The notes beneath the pieces were generated by a model. It saw nothing but the letters and a program-made list of their open reading frames with translations, had not been told where the DNA came from and did no database searches. From Maribacter sp044594925 (GTDB lineage Bacteria; Bacteroidota; Bacteroidia; Flavobacteriales; Flavobacteriaceae), in the NCBI RefSeq assembly GCF_044594925.1, contig NZ_CP138991.1, positions 2,046,001 to 2,110,000 on the forward strand: 64,000 nucleotides of DNA, read 5' to 3'. A program made the translations under genes and the position numbers. Below, piece by piece: positions 32,611-39,819 of this stretch; the first letter of the stretch is position 1; each line of letters opens with the position of its first letter.

Positions 32611-33549
32611 ATGCAAAAATCTCCAATAAAGATTACGATAATCTTTTTTCTTATAGTTTCCTCCCTCTTTGCTCAAAAAGCAAAAAAGCCAACTTTAATG
32701 GTAGTACCAAGTGATGCTTGGTGCTTTCAAAATGGCTATTTCAAAACCTTTGACAATCAAGGAATAAGCACTAAAGTATCTGATTATAAAAGAGCCTTAC
32801 AGGAGAATACCGATTTACTATTGGTGATAAGTAAGCTGAACGGATTAATGGCAGAAAGGGACTTTCCCCTTAAAAATTTAGAAACTGTACTTAAGGGTTT
32901 GGAAAACTCGAGAGCTCTAGACCTAGTCAGAACTTCTAGGGATACCGGGGCATCAGTGGCTGAATCTCCAGTCGATGAAATTATAAAAACAGCCAAAGCG
33001 GATATCATCATTCAATTAACTTATACGTTAAACAGTAAAGGTCCAAAAAAATCAATAACATATAATTTACAAGGCTTAGACTCCTACTCATACAAACAAG
33101 TAGCTACGGCTGCGGATACGGGAGACCCCTCTTTTAGTACAGAATTACCGGTACTTCTTGAAGAAGCCGTTTTACGAAATATGGATGAATTCACCAATAG
33201 TCTACAAAATCACTTTCAAGATATGTTCCAAAACGGTAGAGAGGTTACATTACAAATTTTAACCTGGGATGATTGGGAAGGTGACCTAGATGAACTAGCC
33301 TATGAAATAGAGGACTGGTTAGATGAAAAAACAGTTGAAGGGCGTTTTTCTACCACAGATGTAACGAGTACCTATGCAAAATTTGACCAAATAAGGATGC
33401 CACTATTCAATGAAAGGGGGCGAGCAATGGCCGCTCGTAACTTTTTCAGGGATTTAAGCAAGAAATTGAGTGGACCCGACTATAATATTCCAAATAAAAT
33501 AGCTACTGAAGGATTGGGAAAAGTAAGTCTCATTATTGGTGGCAAATAA
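32611..33549 (+). CDS. exported DUF6175-like protein
   Basis: A protein of about 312 residues; the ATG at 32611 (MQKSPIKITIIFFLIVSSLF) follows the previous stop by one base, whereas the one at 32599 would overlap it. After the signal (cleavage near LFAQ) comes KPTLMVVPSDAWCFQNGYF, KRALQENTDLLLVISKLNGLMAERDFPL, and DIIIQLTYTLNSKGPKKSIT, a pattern I associate with the DUF6175 family. The acidic segment WDDWEGDLDELAYEIEDWLD (about residues 230-249) is striking. The family has no known function; members sit in operons of exported proteins in Bacteroidota. The N-terminal half could be a variant of the CsgG/FlgO fold. Confidence 0.75.
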   Translation: MQKSPIKITIIFFLIVSSLFAQKAKKPTLMVVPSDAWCFQNGYFKTFDNQGISTKVSDYKRALQENTDLLLVISKLNGLMAERDFPLKNLETVLKGLENSRALDLVRTSRDTGASVAESPVDEIIKTAKADIIIQLTYTLNSKGPKKSITYNLQGLDSYSYKQVATAADTGDPSFSTELPVLLEEAVLRNMDEFTNSLQNHFQDMFQNGREVTLQILTWDDWEGDLDELAYEIEDWLDEKTVEGRFSTTDVTSTYAKFDQIRMPLFNERGRAMAARNFFRDLSKKLSGPDYNIPNKIATEGLGKVSLIIGGK

Positions 33550-33556
33550 ACGAAAG

Positions 33557-34495
33557 ATGAAAAAGTTAATATACATTATAGCACTATTCTCAGGAATGGT
33601 GTTAAGCGCTCAAGACAATAATGATATCTTATTAGGAGTATATGTTCCTGAACAAATAGAACATATTCCAAACAATGCAAAAAATCTATTGCATACACGT
33701 ATGTTGCAATTAGTTACGGCAAACGGAATTAGTGGAAACCAGTTTAAGCCTCGTTTTTTTTTAATTCCCAAAATTACAGTCTTAGACAAGGAAATTTTAG
33801 GTACCGCGCCTACTAAAGTAATTCTAAATCTAGAATTGAGCTTACTGGTGGGAGACATAGAAAAAGGTAACGGTAATGTCTTCCAGACAGAGTTTGTTAC
33901 ACTTAAGGGAATAGGTCAAAATGAACAAAAAGCCTATATGTCGGCTATAAAAACACTAAGACCTAAAAATCCAAAAATTATTGATTTCTTGGATAGTACC
34001 AAAAAGGAAATCATTGCTTATTATGAGCAACATTGCGATGAAGTAAAAAAGAAGGCCAATTCTTTAAAGGCTCAAGATGAGATGGAAGAAGCAGTAATTA
34101 CTTTAGCGAATATTCCGATTTCAACTGATTGCTACGCTAAAAATGAAAAAGATATTGGAAATTTTTATCAAAAGGCTCTAGATGAAAAATGTAAGAGACA
34201 ACTTAATGAAGCTAGGTCTATTTGGTATGCTAATCAGTCTGTAGAAGGTGCTCAAAAAGCTGGTGAAATTTTGGCCGAAATAGAGCCAAGGGCTTGGTGT
34301 AAGGATGAACTAAATAAACTATATGATGAAATTGCTAATCGTGTAAAAGAAATAAGCAACAAGGAATGGGATTTAACCTTGAAAATTGTAGACACAAAAA
34401 TAAAAGCAACGGAATATTCAAGAGAGCTTTTAATGGAATATATAAAAAACCAACCGACAAGAAGAATTAGATATAATGTGAGGAGCTGGTATTAA
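33557..34495 (+). CDS. exported protein with CsgG-like N-terminal half, last gene of the operon
   Basis: A protein of 312 residues starting at the ATG at 33557, 7 bp after the previous stop. The signal ends at VLSAQ. The N-terminal half (LLGVYVPEQIEHIPNNAKNL, LLHTRMLQLVTANGI, KVILNLELSLLVGD) follows the alternating pattern of the CsgG/TolB-like exported domain. The C-terminal half is helical with regularly placed cysteines (CDEVKKK, TDCYAKN, EKCKRQL, AWCKDEL), perhaps a disulphide-stitched helical repeat. No exact family is recognised. Confidence 0.7.
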   Translation: MKKLIYIIALFSGMVLSAQDNNDILLGVYVPEQIEHIPNNAKNLLHTRMLQLVTANGISGNQFKPRFFLIPKITVLDKEILGTAPTKVILNLELSLLVGDIEKGNGNVFQTEFVTLKGIGQNEQKAYMSAIKTLRPKNPKIIDFLDSTKKEIIAYYEQHCDEVKKKANSLKAQDEMEEAVITLANIPISTDCYAKNEKDIGNFYQKALDEKCKRQLNEARSIWYANQSVEGAQKAGEILAEIEPRAWCKDELNKLYDEIANRVKEISNKEWDLTLKIVDTKIKATEYSRELLMEYIKNQPTRRIRYNVRSWY

Positions 34496-34652
34496 TCATA
34501 ACTAGATTACGCTAATTACATATCTCAAATCTACTTAAATGTTTATTACGAACAACTTTCAGAAAAGTTCCTTAAGAGTAATCCTACAAACCATGGGAAT
34601 CCTAACCCCGTAAATACGTATTTCAACGAAAAAACTCCATTATTACCGAGCC

Positions 34653-34668
34653 CTACGGCTTACCGTAA
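34653..34668. promoter_or_regulatory. TACGG-N4-CCGTA operator, copy 4
   Basis: CTACGG-ctta-CCGTAA (inner arms TACGG/CCGTA intact) lies 20 bp upstream of a perfect -7 element, TAGGTTTG (34689-34696). This is the same geometry as copies 1 and 3. It precedes the five-gene unit 34719-39204. Confidence 0.77.
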
Positions 34669-34688
34669 TAAAAATTTAGTGCATTTCA

Positions 34689-34696
34689 TAGGTTTG
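34689..34696 (+). promoter_or_regulatory. -7 element of the 34719-39204 unit
   Basis: TAGGTTTG is an exact TAnnTTTG match and ends 22 bp before the ATG of the small lipoprotein. The palindrome takes the place of a -33 element. Confidence 0.5.
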
Positions 34697-34718
34697 AAAA
34701 TCAATAAAATCCAACCGA

Positions 34719-34976
34719 ATGAAAAAAACTACCCTACTTTTTACGATCCTGTTGTTCCTAATATATTCCTGCTCTCCATTAGAGGAAGCAAAGGACACAT
34801 TAGATGCCGCAGAGTGCACTGCTACGCTAATTAGACTTAGTAATAATGAAGATGATTTAAGCTGTTCTGAACTTGTCCAAGAATTAGAAAGACTAGAAAG
34901 GAATTGTCGTGAATTTCTTGATGAAGAAACCGAAGCTAGCATTGCCTTAGTAAAACAGTCCTGTGAAGATAATTGA
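34719..34976 (+). CDS. small lipoprotein with three Cys in a helical domain
   Basis: A protein of 85 residues with lipobox FLIYSCSPLEE (Cys 18). The mature 67 residues are helical and acidic, with cysteines in DAAECTATL, DLSCSELV, RNCREFL and QSCEDN, four that could make two disulphides. No family known. It is the first gene after the operator-linked promoter and 30 bp before the beta-helix gene. Confidence 0.72.
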   Translation: MKKTTLLFTILLFLIYSCSPLEEAKDTLDAAECTATLIRLSNNEDDLSCSELVQELERLERNCREFLDEETEASIALVKQSCEDN

Positions 34977-35006
34977 TATTTCATATAACCATAAAACCAA
35001 TAAGAG

Positions 35007-36026
35007 ATGAAAAAAATTACTTTTACCTTACTACTATTATTAGTAGTATGTTCCGGAATACACGCCCAAAACGTAATTACAATAGATAATTCTACAGGAA
35101 GTAACGCACAATTCAATGACTTACAAACGGCGATAGCTTCAGCCTCAAGTGGAGATATCTTATACGTTCATCCGTCAGAAACTAATTACGGAAACATAGA
35201 AGTTGACAAGCCTTTGACATTGATAGGCTTTTCGCATAGTTCAGCAGATAAACAAACCTTAATAACAGACCTTACTTTAAGTTCCAATGCATCAAATGTT
35301 ACCGTTACTGGTTTTCGCATTACAGATGATTTATTTATAGCTAACGGCACGCCCATTAATAATGTGGTGCTAGAAAATAATCGTTTTGAAAGTTCTATGG
35401 TCATCAATAATGGTGGAGTAGATAATTTGGTAGTAAGAGGAAATGTAATTAATACCATGGGGAGTGGCTCAAGTACAGGCGATACATTTACCAATACCCT
35501 AATCACAAATAATCTTTTTTACGGCTCTGGCTTACGATTAAGATTTCATGAATCTGTGACCGTAAAGAATAATATTTTCTTAACATCAGATGTATTCAAT
35601 AGTAGAGAGGAAACTGGTAATGTAACCGTTCAAAATTGCATATTTATTGGTAATACCAGTGGTACTGCAAATTTTAATGATGATGGTGTGTTCTTTGAAA
35701 ATTGTCTTGCTTACAACAGGTCTTCTGGAAATACCGAGGCATTGGTAGGCACTAATAATATTGTAAATATAGACCCCCTTTTTACAGAGGATAATGATAA
35801 TGCAAATTTTGACGCACTCTTGGATAATTACATTCTACAACCATCGTCGCCAGGTATAGCCTCCGGGGTAAATGGAGAAAACATAGGTATATTCGATGGC
35901 GGGAATTTCACTTTTAACAATATTGGACTTACTAACGGAATCCCGACCGTAAACATAGATGCCATCAGTACTACCGTAGCTCCAGGCCAAAATCTGAATG
36001 TAATTATTAGCACTACAAATAACTAG
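35007..36026 (+). CDS. exported right-handed beta-helix protein
   Basis: A protein of 339 residues with a signal peptide ending at GIHAQ. It begins like pectate-lyase-fold proteins (FNDLQTAIASASSGDILYVHP, then KPLTLIGFSHSS) and continues in short repeats with Asn/Thr ladders typical of parallel beta-helices (NVVLENNRFESSMVINNGG, NLVVRGNVINT, NTLITNNLF, VTVKNNIF, VTVQNCIFIGN). No catalytic residues are evident, so it is more likely structural or binding than an enzyme. No T9SS sorting domain is seen. It starts 30 bp after the lipoprotein gene. Confidence 0.82.
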   Translation: MKKITFTLLLLLVVCSGIHAQNVITIDNSTGSNAQFNDLQTAIASASSGDILYVHPSETNYGNIEVDKPLTLIGFSHSSADKQTLITDLTLSSNASNVTVTGFRITDDLFIANGTPINNVVLENNRFESSMVINNGGVDNLVVRGNVINTMGSGSSTGDTFTNTLITNNLFYGSGLRLRFHESVTVKNNIFLTSDVFNSREETGNVTVQNCIFIGNTSGTANFNDDGVFFENCLAYNRSSGNTEALVGTNNIVNIDPLFTEDNDNANFDALLDNYILQPSSPGIASGVNGENIGIFDGGNFTFNNIGLTNGIPTVNIDAISTTVAPGQNLNVIISTTNN

Positions 36027-36030
36027 AGCT

Positions 36031-37923
36031 ATGAAAAATATACTACTAATAGCCATTGTACTGCTATTGGGTAAATATGGTCTTGCCCAAAATATTAGTG
36101 CCACAGAATACTTTTTTGATACCGACCCTGGCACAGGCAACGGAACTTCGTTAACCGTTGATAGTAATACAGGAGCAATTACACAGACTTTTTCGATACC
36201 AATATCAGGATTATCGAATGGGTTTCACAGCTTTTACGTTAGATCGCAAACTACAAATGGCGAATGGAGCCATTATGATAGAACAGTTTTTTTTATCAGT
36301 TCAATTTCAGAAATCTCTCAAGCCCTTACCGCCGCAGAATACTTCTTTGATACTGACCCAGGAATAGGAAGTGCCACAACGCTTACATTAAATTCCAATA
36401 CTGGAAGTATTGCGCAAACATTCGCAATATCCACTTCAGGTTTATCGGAAGGTTTTCATAGTTTTTACATCAGAACTAGGAACAGCGATGGTAAATGGAG
36501 TCTATTTGACCGCGGTATTTTTTTCATCAATTCCTTTTCTAACACCGATGAAGCCATAACTTCGGCAGAGTATTTCTACGATATTGATCCTGGTGTGGGA
36601 AATGGTACGCCAATAACTCTTGACACCAATGCCAATTCTATTAGCCAATCAGTTCTGTTACCCACTGATGATTTAACAGAAGGTGTTCATACAGTTTTCG
36701 TAAGGGTGCGTACCCAAAGTGGAAACTGGAGCCTATATGATAGTAAGAACTTTACCATCTCCAATACTGCAATTGATAATTCCGTTACGTTGAACAACTT
36801 AACCCTTACCGCTACTTTCAATAGCACGGACGCTTTTTACCGTTGGTTAGATTGTTCCAATGGCAATACTTTTATTGAAAACGCCGTGAATAGGGAATTC
36901 ACACCTCGTATAAGCGGTAATTATGCCGTTGAGATAACCTTAGGCAGCCAAACAGTTATTTCTAACTGCGTTGAAGTAGTAATTCCACCAAATGAAAATG
37001 ATGATGATGCAGATGGTATTTTGGACAATACAGATAACTGTCCCTTGACTTTTAATCCTAATCAGACAGACTCTGATAATGATGGTGTAGGAGACGTGTG
37101 TGATGATGATCTTGATAATGATGGTATACCAGATGCACTAGATGATTGTCCTAATACACCTTTAGGTGCTATCGTAGATTTTAACGGCTGCGAAATATTT
37201 TCCCTGCCCTCGAATAACTTTTTGGTAAAAGCTATTGGAGAATCTTGTATTTCCAACGACAATGGAAGTATAGAAATCATAACTGAAAATCCACAGAATT
37301 ATACGGCTACCTTAGCGGGTAATTCTACGAACTCCTCCAACAATTTTTCAACAACAACAGTATTTACCGGCCTTTCCGCTGGTGACTACACTGTTTGTCT
37401 TACGGTGGAAGAACAACCTAATTATGAGCGTTGTTTTGACCTCTCTATCACTGAGCCTGAGGCACTTTCTGTCTCATCAAAAACAAATTTGACGAAAAAA
37501 GAAGTTACCCTTGCGCTTAATGGTGGAAGTTTATACCATATTGAACTAAACGATAATCTTTATACTACTAGTGATGCGCAAATAATTTTACCGTTAAATG
37601 CAGAAATCAATTCCCTATCCGTAATTACAGACAAGGGTTGCCAAGGAGTATACAAAGAGCAGATAATTTTATCCCCAGAAGTTCTAATTTATCCTAACCC
37701 GATTGAAAACGGACCCTTATCAGTGTTTCTCGGCCCAATAGCCGTAATGAATGAGGTAGAGGTAAGCATATTTAGTGCCAATGGAAAACTAGAGCTAGCT
37801 AAGGTCATAGACTCCACTAATGGCATACTAAGGCTAGATGTTAGTAGTTTATCCTCTGGAATTCATTTTCTAAACATAAAAGCAGGTTCTTCCTTTTTAA
37901 ACTACAAAATTGTAAAAAGATGA
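36031..37923 (+). CDS. type IX-secreted protein with three tandem repeats and TSP3-like calcium repeats
   Basis: A protein of 630 residues. After the signal (to about GLAQ, 20) there are three repeats of about 78 residues, starting near residues 22, 100 and 178, each with a variant of AEYFFDTDPG and of GLSxGFHSFYVRxxxxxGxWS. A beta-sandwich follows (about 250-320), then Asp-rich thrombospondin type 3-like motifs (DDDADGILDNTDNCP, DSDNDGVGDVCDDDLDNDG; about 325-385) that bind calcium. The C-terminus (LIYPNPIENGPLSV to SGIHFLNIKAG...KIVKR) is a type A sorting domain of the type IX system. It is therefore a cell-surface or released adhesin-like protein. Confidence 0.88.
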   Translation: MKNILLIAIVLLLGKYGLAQNISATEYFFDTDPGTGNGTSLTVDSNTGAITQTFSIPISGLSNGFHSFYVRSQTTNGEWSHYDRTVFFISSISEISQALTAAEYFFDTDPGIGSATTLTLNSNTGSIAQTFAISTSGLSEGFHSFYIRTRNSDGKWSLFDRGIFFINSFSNTDEAITSAEYFYDIDPGVGNGTPITLDTNANSISQSVLLPTDDLTEGVHTVFVRVRTQSGNWSLYDSKNFTISNTAIDNSVTLNNLTLTATFNSTDAFYRWLDCSNGNTFIENAVNREFTPRISGNYAVEITLGSQTVISNCVEVVIPPNENDDDADGILDNTDNCPLTFNPNQTDSDNDGVGDVCDDDLDNDGIPDALDDCPNTPLGAIVDFNGCEIFSLPSNNFLVKAIGESCISNDNGSIEIITENPQNYTATLAGNSTNSSNNFSTTTVFTGLSAGDYTVCLTVEEQPNYERCFDLSITEPEALSVSSKTNLTKKEVTLALNGGSLYHIELNDNLYTTSDAQIILPLNAEINSLSVITDKGCQGVYKEQIILSPEVLIYPNPIENGPLSVFLGPIAVMNEVEVSIFSANGKLELAKVIDSTNGILRLDVSSLSSGIHFLNIKAGSSFLNYKIVKR

Positions 37924-38651
37924 GAAATACTAAAACATATTCACTTCTAATACCCTTATTTCTTTTGCTTTCTTGTGGAGGCGGAGGTGATGACTCGCCA
38001 ACACCACCTATTGATAACGGAGGAGATGACCCTGTAACCATGATTCCAAATCCGGCAGCTGCTACGTTAATTTTTCCAGAGAATAATTCAGAATGTAACG
38101 AGGGAGCCATTGTAAATGAAAACGAAAGCGACGTAAATTTTAGATGGAATGCCTCTGAAAACACAGATAGTTATTCCGTAAAAGTTACGAATTTGTTGAC
38201 TTCTGAGTCCTTTAATGTGGTACAAGGTGGCACGGAAAGAGTATTTAGACTTCAGAGGGGAACACCTTATGAGTGGTCAGTTGAATCGCGTTCCGACAGA
38301 ACCAATAATGTAGCTACTAGTGAAAATTCGCGCTTTTTTAATGAGGGTCCAGGGATAGAAAATTATGCTCCTTTTCCGGCACAAGCGATCAATCCCTTAA
38401 GAGGAGCTACTTTACCGACAACTACAGAAATATCCTTAGAATGGAATACCAGTGATATTGATGACGATTTAAAAGAATATGAAGTCTTGATCGGAACTTC
38501 TATTGAAGCTATTACATCATTAGGGATTTTCACGGATACCAAAACAAATATTTCAGTGAGTTCGGGCACAACCTATTATTGGATGGTGAAAACCTTTGAC
38601 AATGCAGGAAATAGTTCTAATTCGGAAGAATTTCAATTTAAAATAGAATAA
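37920..38651 (+). CDS. lipoprotein with fibronectin III-like domains
   Basis: A protein of 243 residues. The lipobox FLLLSCGGGGDDSP (Cys 19) is followed by a Pro/Gly/Asp-rich linker, then two beta-sandwich domains: about 55-135 (VNFRWNASENTDSYSVKVTN, TPYEWSVESRSD) and about 145-243 (ISLEWNTSDIDDDLKEYEVL, GTTYYWMVKTFDNAGNSS), both with the W and Y-x-W pattern of FN3/Ig-like folds. Coupled to the T9SS protein by a 4-bp overlap, so the two are likely made together and may interact at the surface. Confidence 0.82.
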   Translation: MRNTKTYSLLIPLFLLLSCGGGGDDSPTPPIDNGGDDPVTMIPNPAAATLIFPENNSECNEGAIVNENESDVNFRWNASENTDSYSVKVTNLLTSESFNVVQGGTERVFRLQRGTPYEWSVESRSDRTNNVATSENSRFFNEGPGIENYAPFPAQAINPLRGATLPTTTEISLEWNTSDIDDDLKEYEVLIGTSIEAITSLGIFTDTKTNISVSSGTTYYWMVKTFDNAGNSSNSEEFQFKIE

Positions 38652-38676
38652 ACACTTAACCAAACAGTATATAATA

Positions 38677-39204
38677 ATGAAAAATCAACTTTTATTTTTA
38701 ATAATTTCATTGTCAATAACCGTTATTGCTTCTGGACAGGAATTCGTCAAAGGAACTAATATTATTAACGCCGGTGTTGGCATTGGAGGAGCTTATGGCA
38801 GCTATGCAACATCTTCCCAAAGTCTTGGTATTAGTGCAAGTTATGAACGTGGAATTTGGGAAGTGCCTGGTCCTGGGGTCGTAAGTCTTGGTGGTTTTTT
38901 GGGCTATAAAACCTATGACTATAATTTTCTTGGAGGTAGTGATCGTTGGACTTATACTGTGGTAGGAGTAATGGGAGCATACCATTATAATGGATTCAAT
39001 ATAGAAAATCTAGATATTTATGGAGGCGCCATGTTATCCTATAGAATACTATCCTATACTGGTACAAGCGGAAGCTTTGGAAGTAGACCGGGAGCTACTG
39101 GATTTCTAGGTGGAAGATTTTTTTTTACAGATAATTTCGCCGCTTTTGCTGAAGCAGGTTACGGCTTTGCCTACTTAACTCTTGGAATATCCATAAGAAT
39201 ATAA
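38677..39204 (+). CDS. small outer-membrane beta-barrel protein
   Basis: A protein of 175 residues with a signal peptide ending near ASGQ (residue 21). The mature chain is Gly- and aromatic-rich with about eight amphipathic strands (INAGVGIGGAYGSYATS, FGSRPGATGFLGGRFFF, FAAFAEAGYGFAYLTLGISI) and ends in a strand with a final Ile, as outer-membrane barrels often do. Last gene before the right copy of the 72-nt repeat, whose start is 7 bp after the stop. Confidence 0.8.
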   Translation: MKNQLLFLIISLSITVIASGQEFVKGTNIINAGVGIGGAYGSYATSSQSLGISASYERGIWEVPGPGVVSLGGFLGYKTYDYNFLGGSDRWTYTVVGVMGAYHYNGFNIENLDIYGGAMLSYRILSYTGTSGSFGSRPGATGFLGGRFFFTDNFAAFAEAGYGFAYLTLGISIRI

Positions 39205-39211
39205 CTAAGTT

Positions 39212-39284
39212 ACAACCCTTCAGTGAAGTTGCGTTTTGAAATCGGGGGAAACTAGAAATGTACTAGAAGTGGAGGATTTAATTC
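39212..39284 (+). repeat. 73-nt intergenic direct repeat, copy 2 (right border of an 18-kb segment)
   Basis: Matches 21315-21386 in the same orientation with three substitutions and one inserted A. Identity starts at ACAACCC and ends at TTTAATTC on both copies. Copy 1 can be read through as an open frame, but the inserted A in copy 2 breaks it, so coding function is unlikely. Confidence 0.85.
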
Positions 39285-39311
39285 GTATTTTAAAATACAA
39301 GTACTGATCAC

Positions 39312-39344
39312 AAAAGTTATCAACAACCAGTGATAATAACTTTT
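39312..39344 (+). terminator. hairpin after the right repeat
   Basis: AAAAGTTAT (39312-39320) pairs with ATAACTTTT (39336-39344) over a 15-nt loop; the T's are part of the stem. It could terminate the rightward unit that ends at 39204. AT-rich and therefore moderate. Confidence 0.45.
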
Positions 39345-39443
39345 ATGTGCATTTCATCGAAAAAATCAAACATTTTATCTTAAAAACAATTTTCGTCAAT
39401 AAATTAGAGGACTAGATAATAACACCATAATTGTTCTAGACTA

Positions 39444-39665
39444 ATGTGCGTTCCCTTTTCAAGATTACCCCTGTTTAGTGTCTTATTGGCCATACTCACC
39501 CTCCTAAACACTTCTTGTAGTAAAAATTATGATTTGGTCTCGGACTATGTTGTCTTGGAGGAAATTCAAGTATCCAGGGATACTGACTCAGAAGTGGAAG
39601 ATACAAGCATAGCTGATAAAACCAAATCTGAAACACAGCATTCATCCGCAATCAGCACTCCGTAA
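39444..39665 (+). CDS. small lipoprotein of unknown function
   Basis: A protein of 73 residues with lipobox LLNTSCSKNYD (Cys 25). The mature part is acidic and unstructured in appearance (SRDTDSEVEDTSIADKTKSE). The signal and lipobox support a real gene, but there is no family match. It lies outside the right repeat and 154 bp before the oxidoreductase. Confidence 0.55.
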   Translation: MCVPFSRLPLFSVLLAILTLLNTSCSKNYDLVSDYVVLEEIQVSRDTDSEVEDTSIADKTKSETQHSSAISTP

Positions 39666-39819
39666 TTAATCTGTAGTCATATTTTAAATCTTACTTTCAA
39701 TAGTTGAATACCTTGCGCGAGAAGCGTTAGCCTTTAAAGACCATCATTAGCTTAAAACTATTTTTATTCCAAGCCTTTTGTAATACCTTAGGGTTAAATA
39801 CTTATTTCAGTACTTCCTT

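Noticed and set aside
21387..39211. Integrase, transposase or phage genes that would explain the 18-kb segment
   Set aside because: None of the proteins in the segment shows recombinase or phage motifs, so the island idea rests on the border repeats alone.
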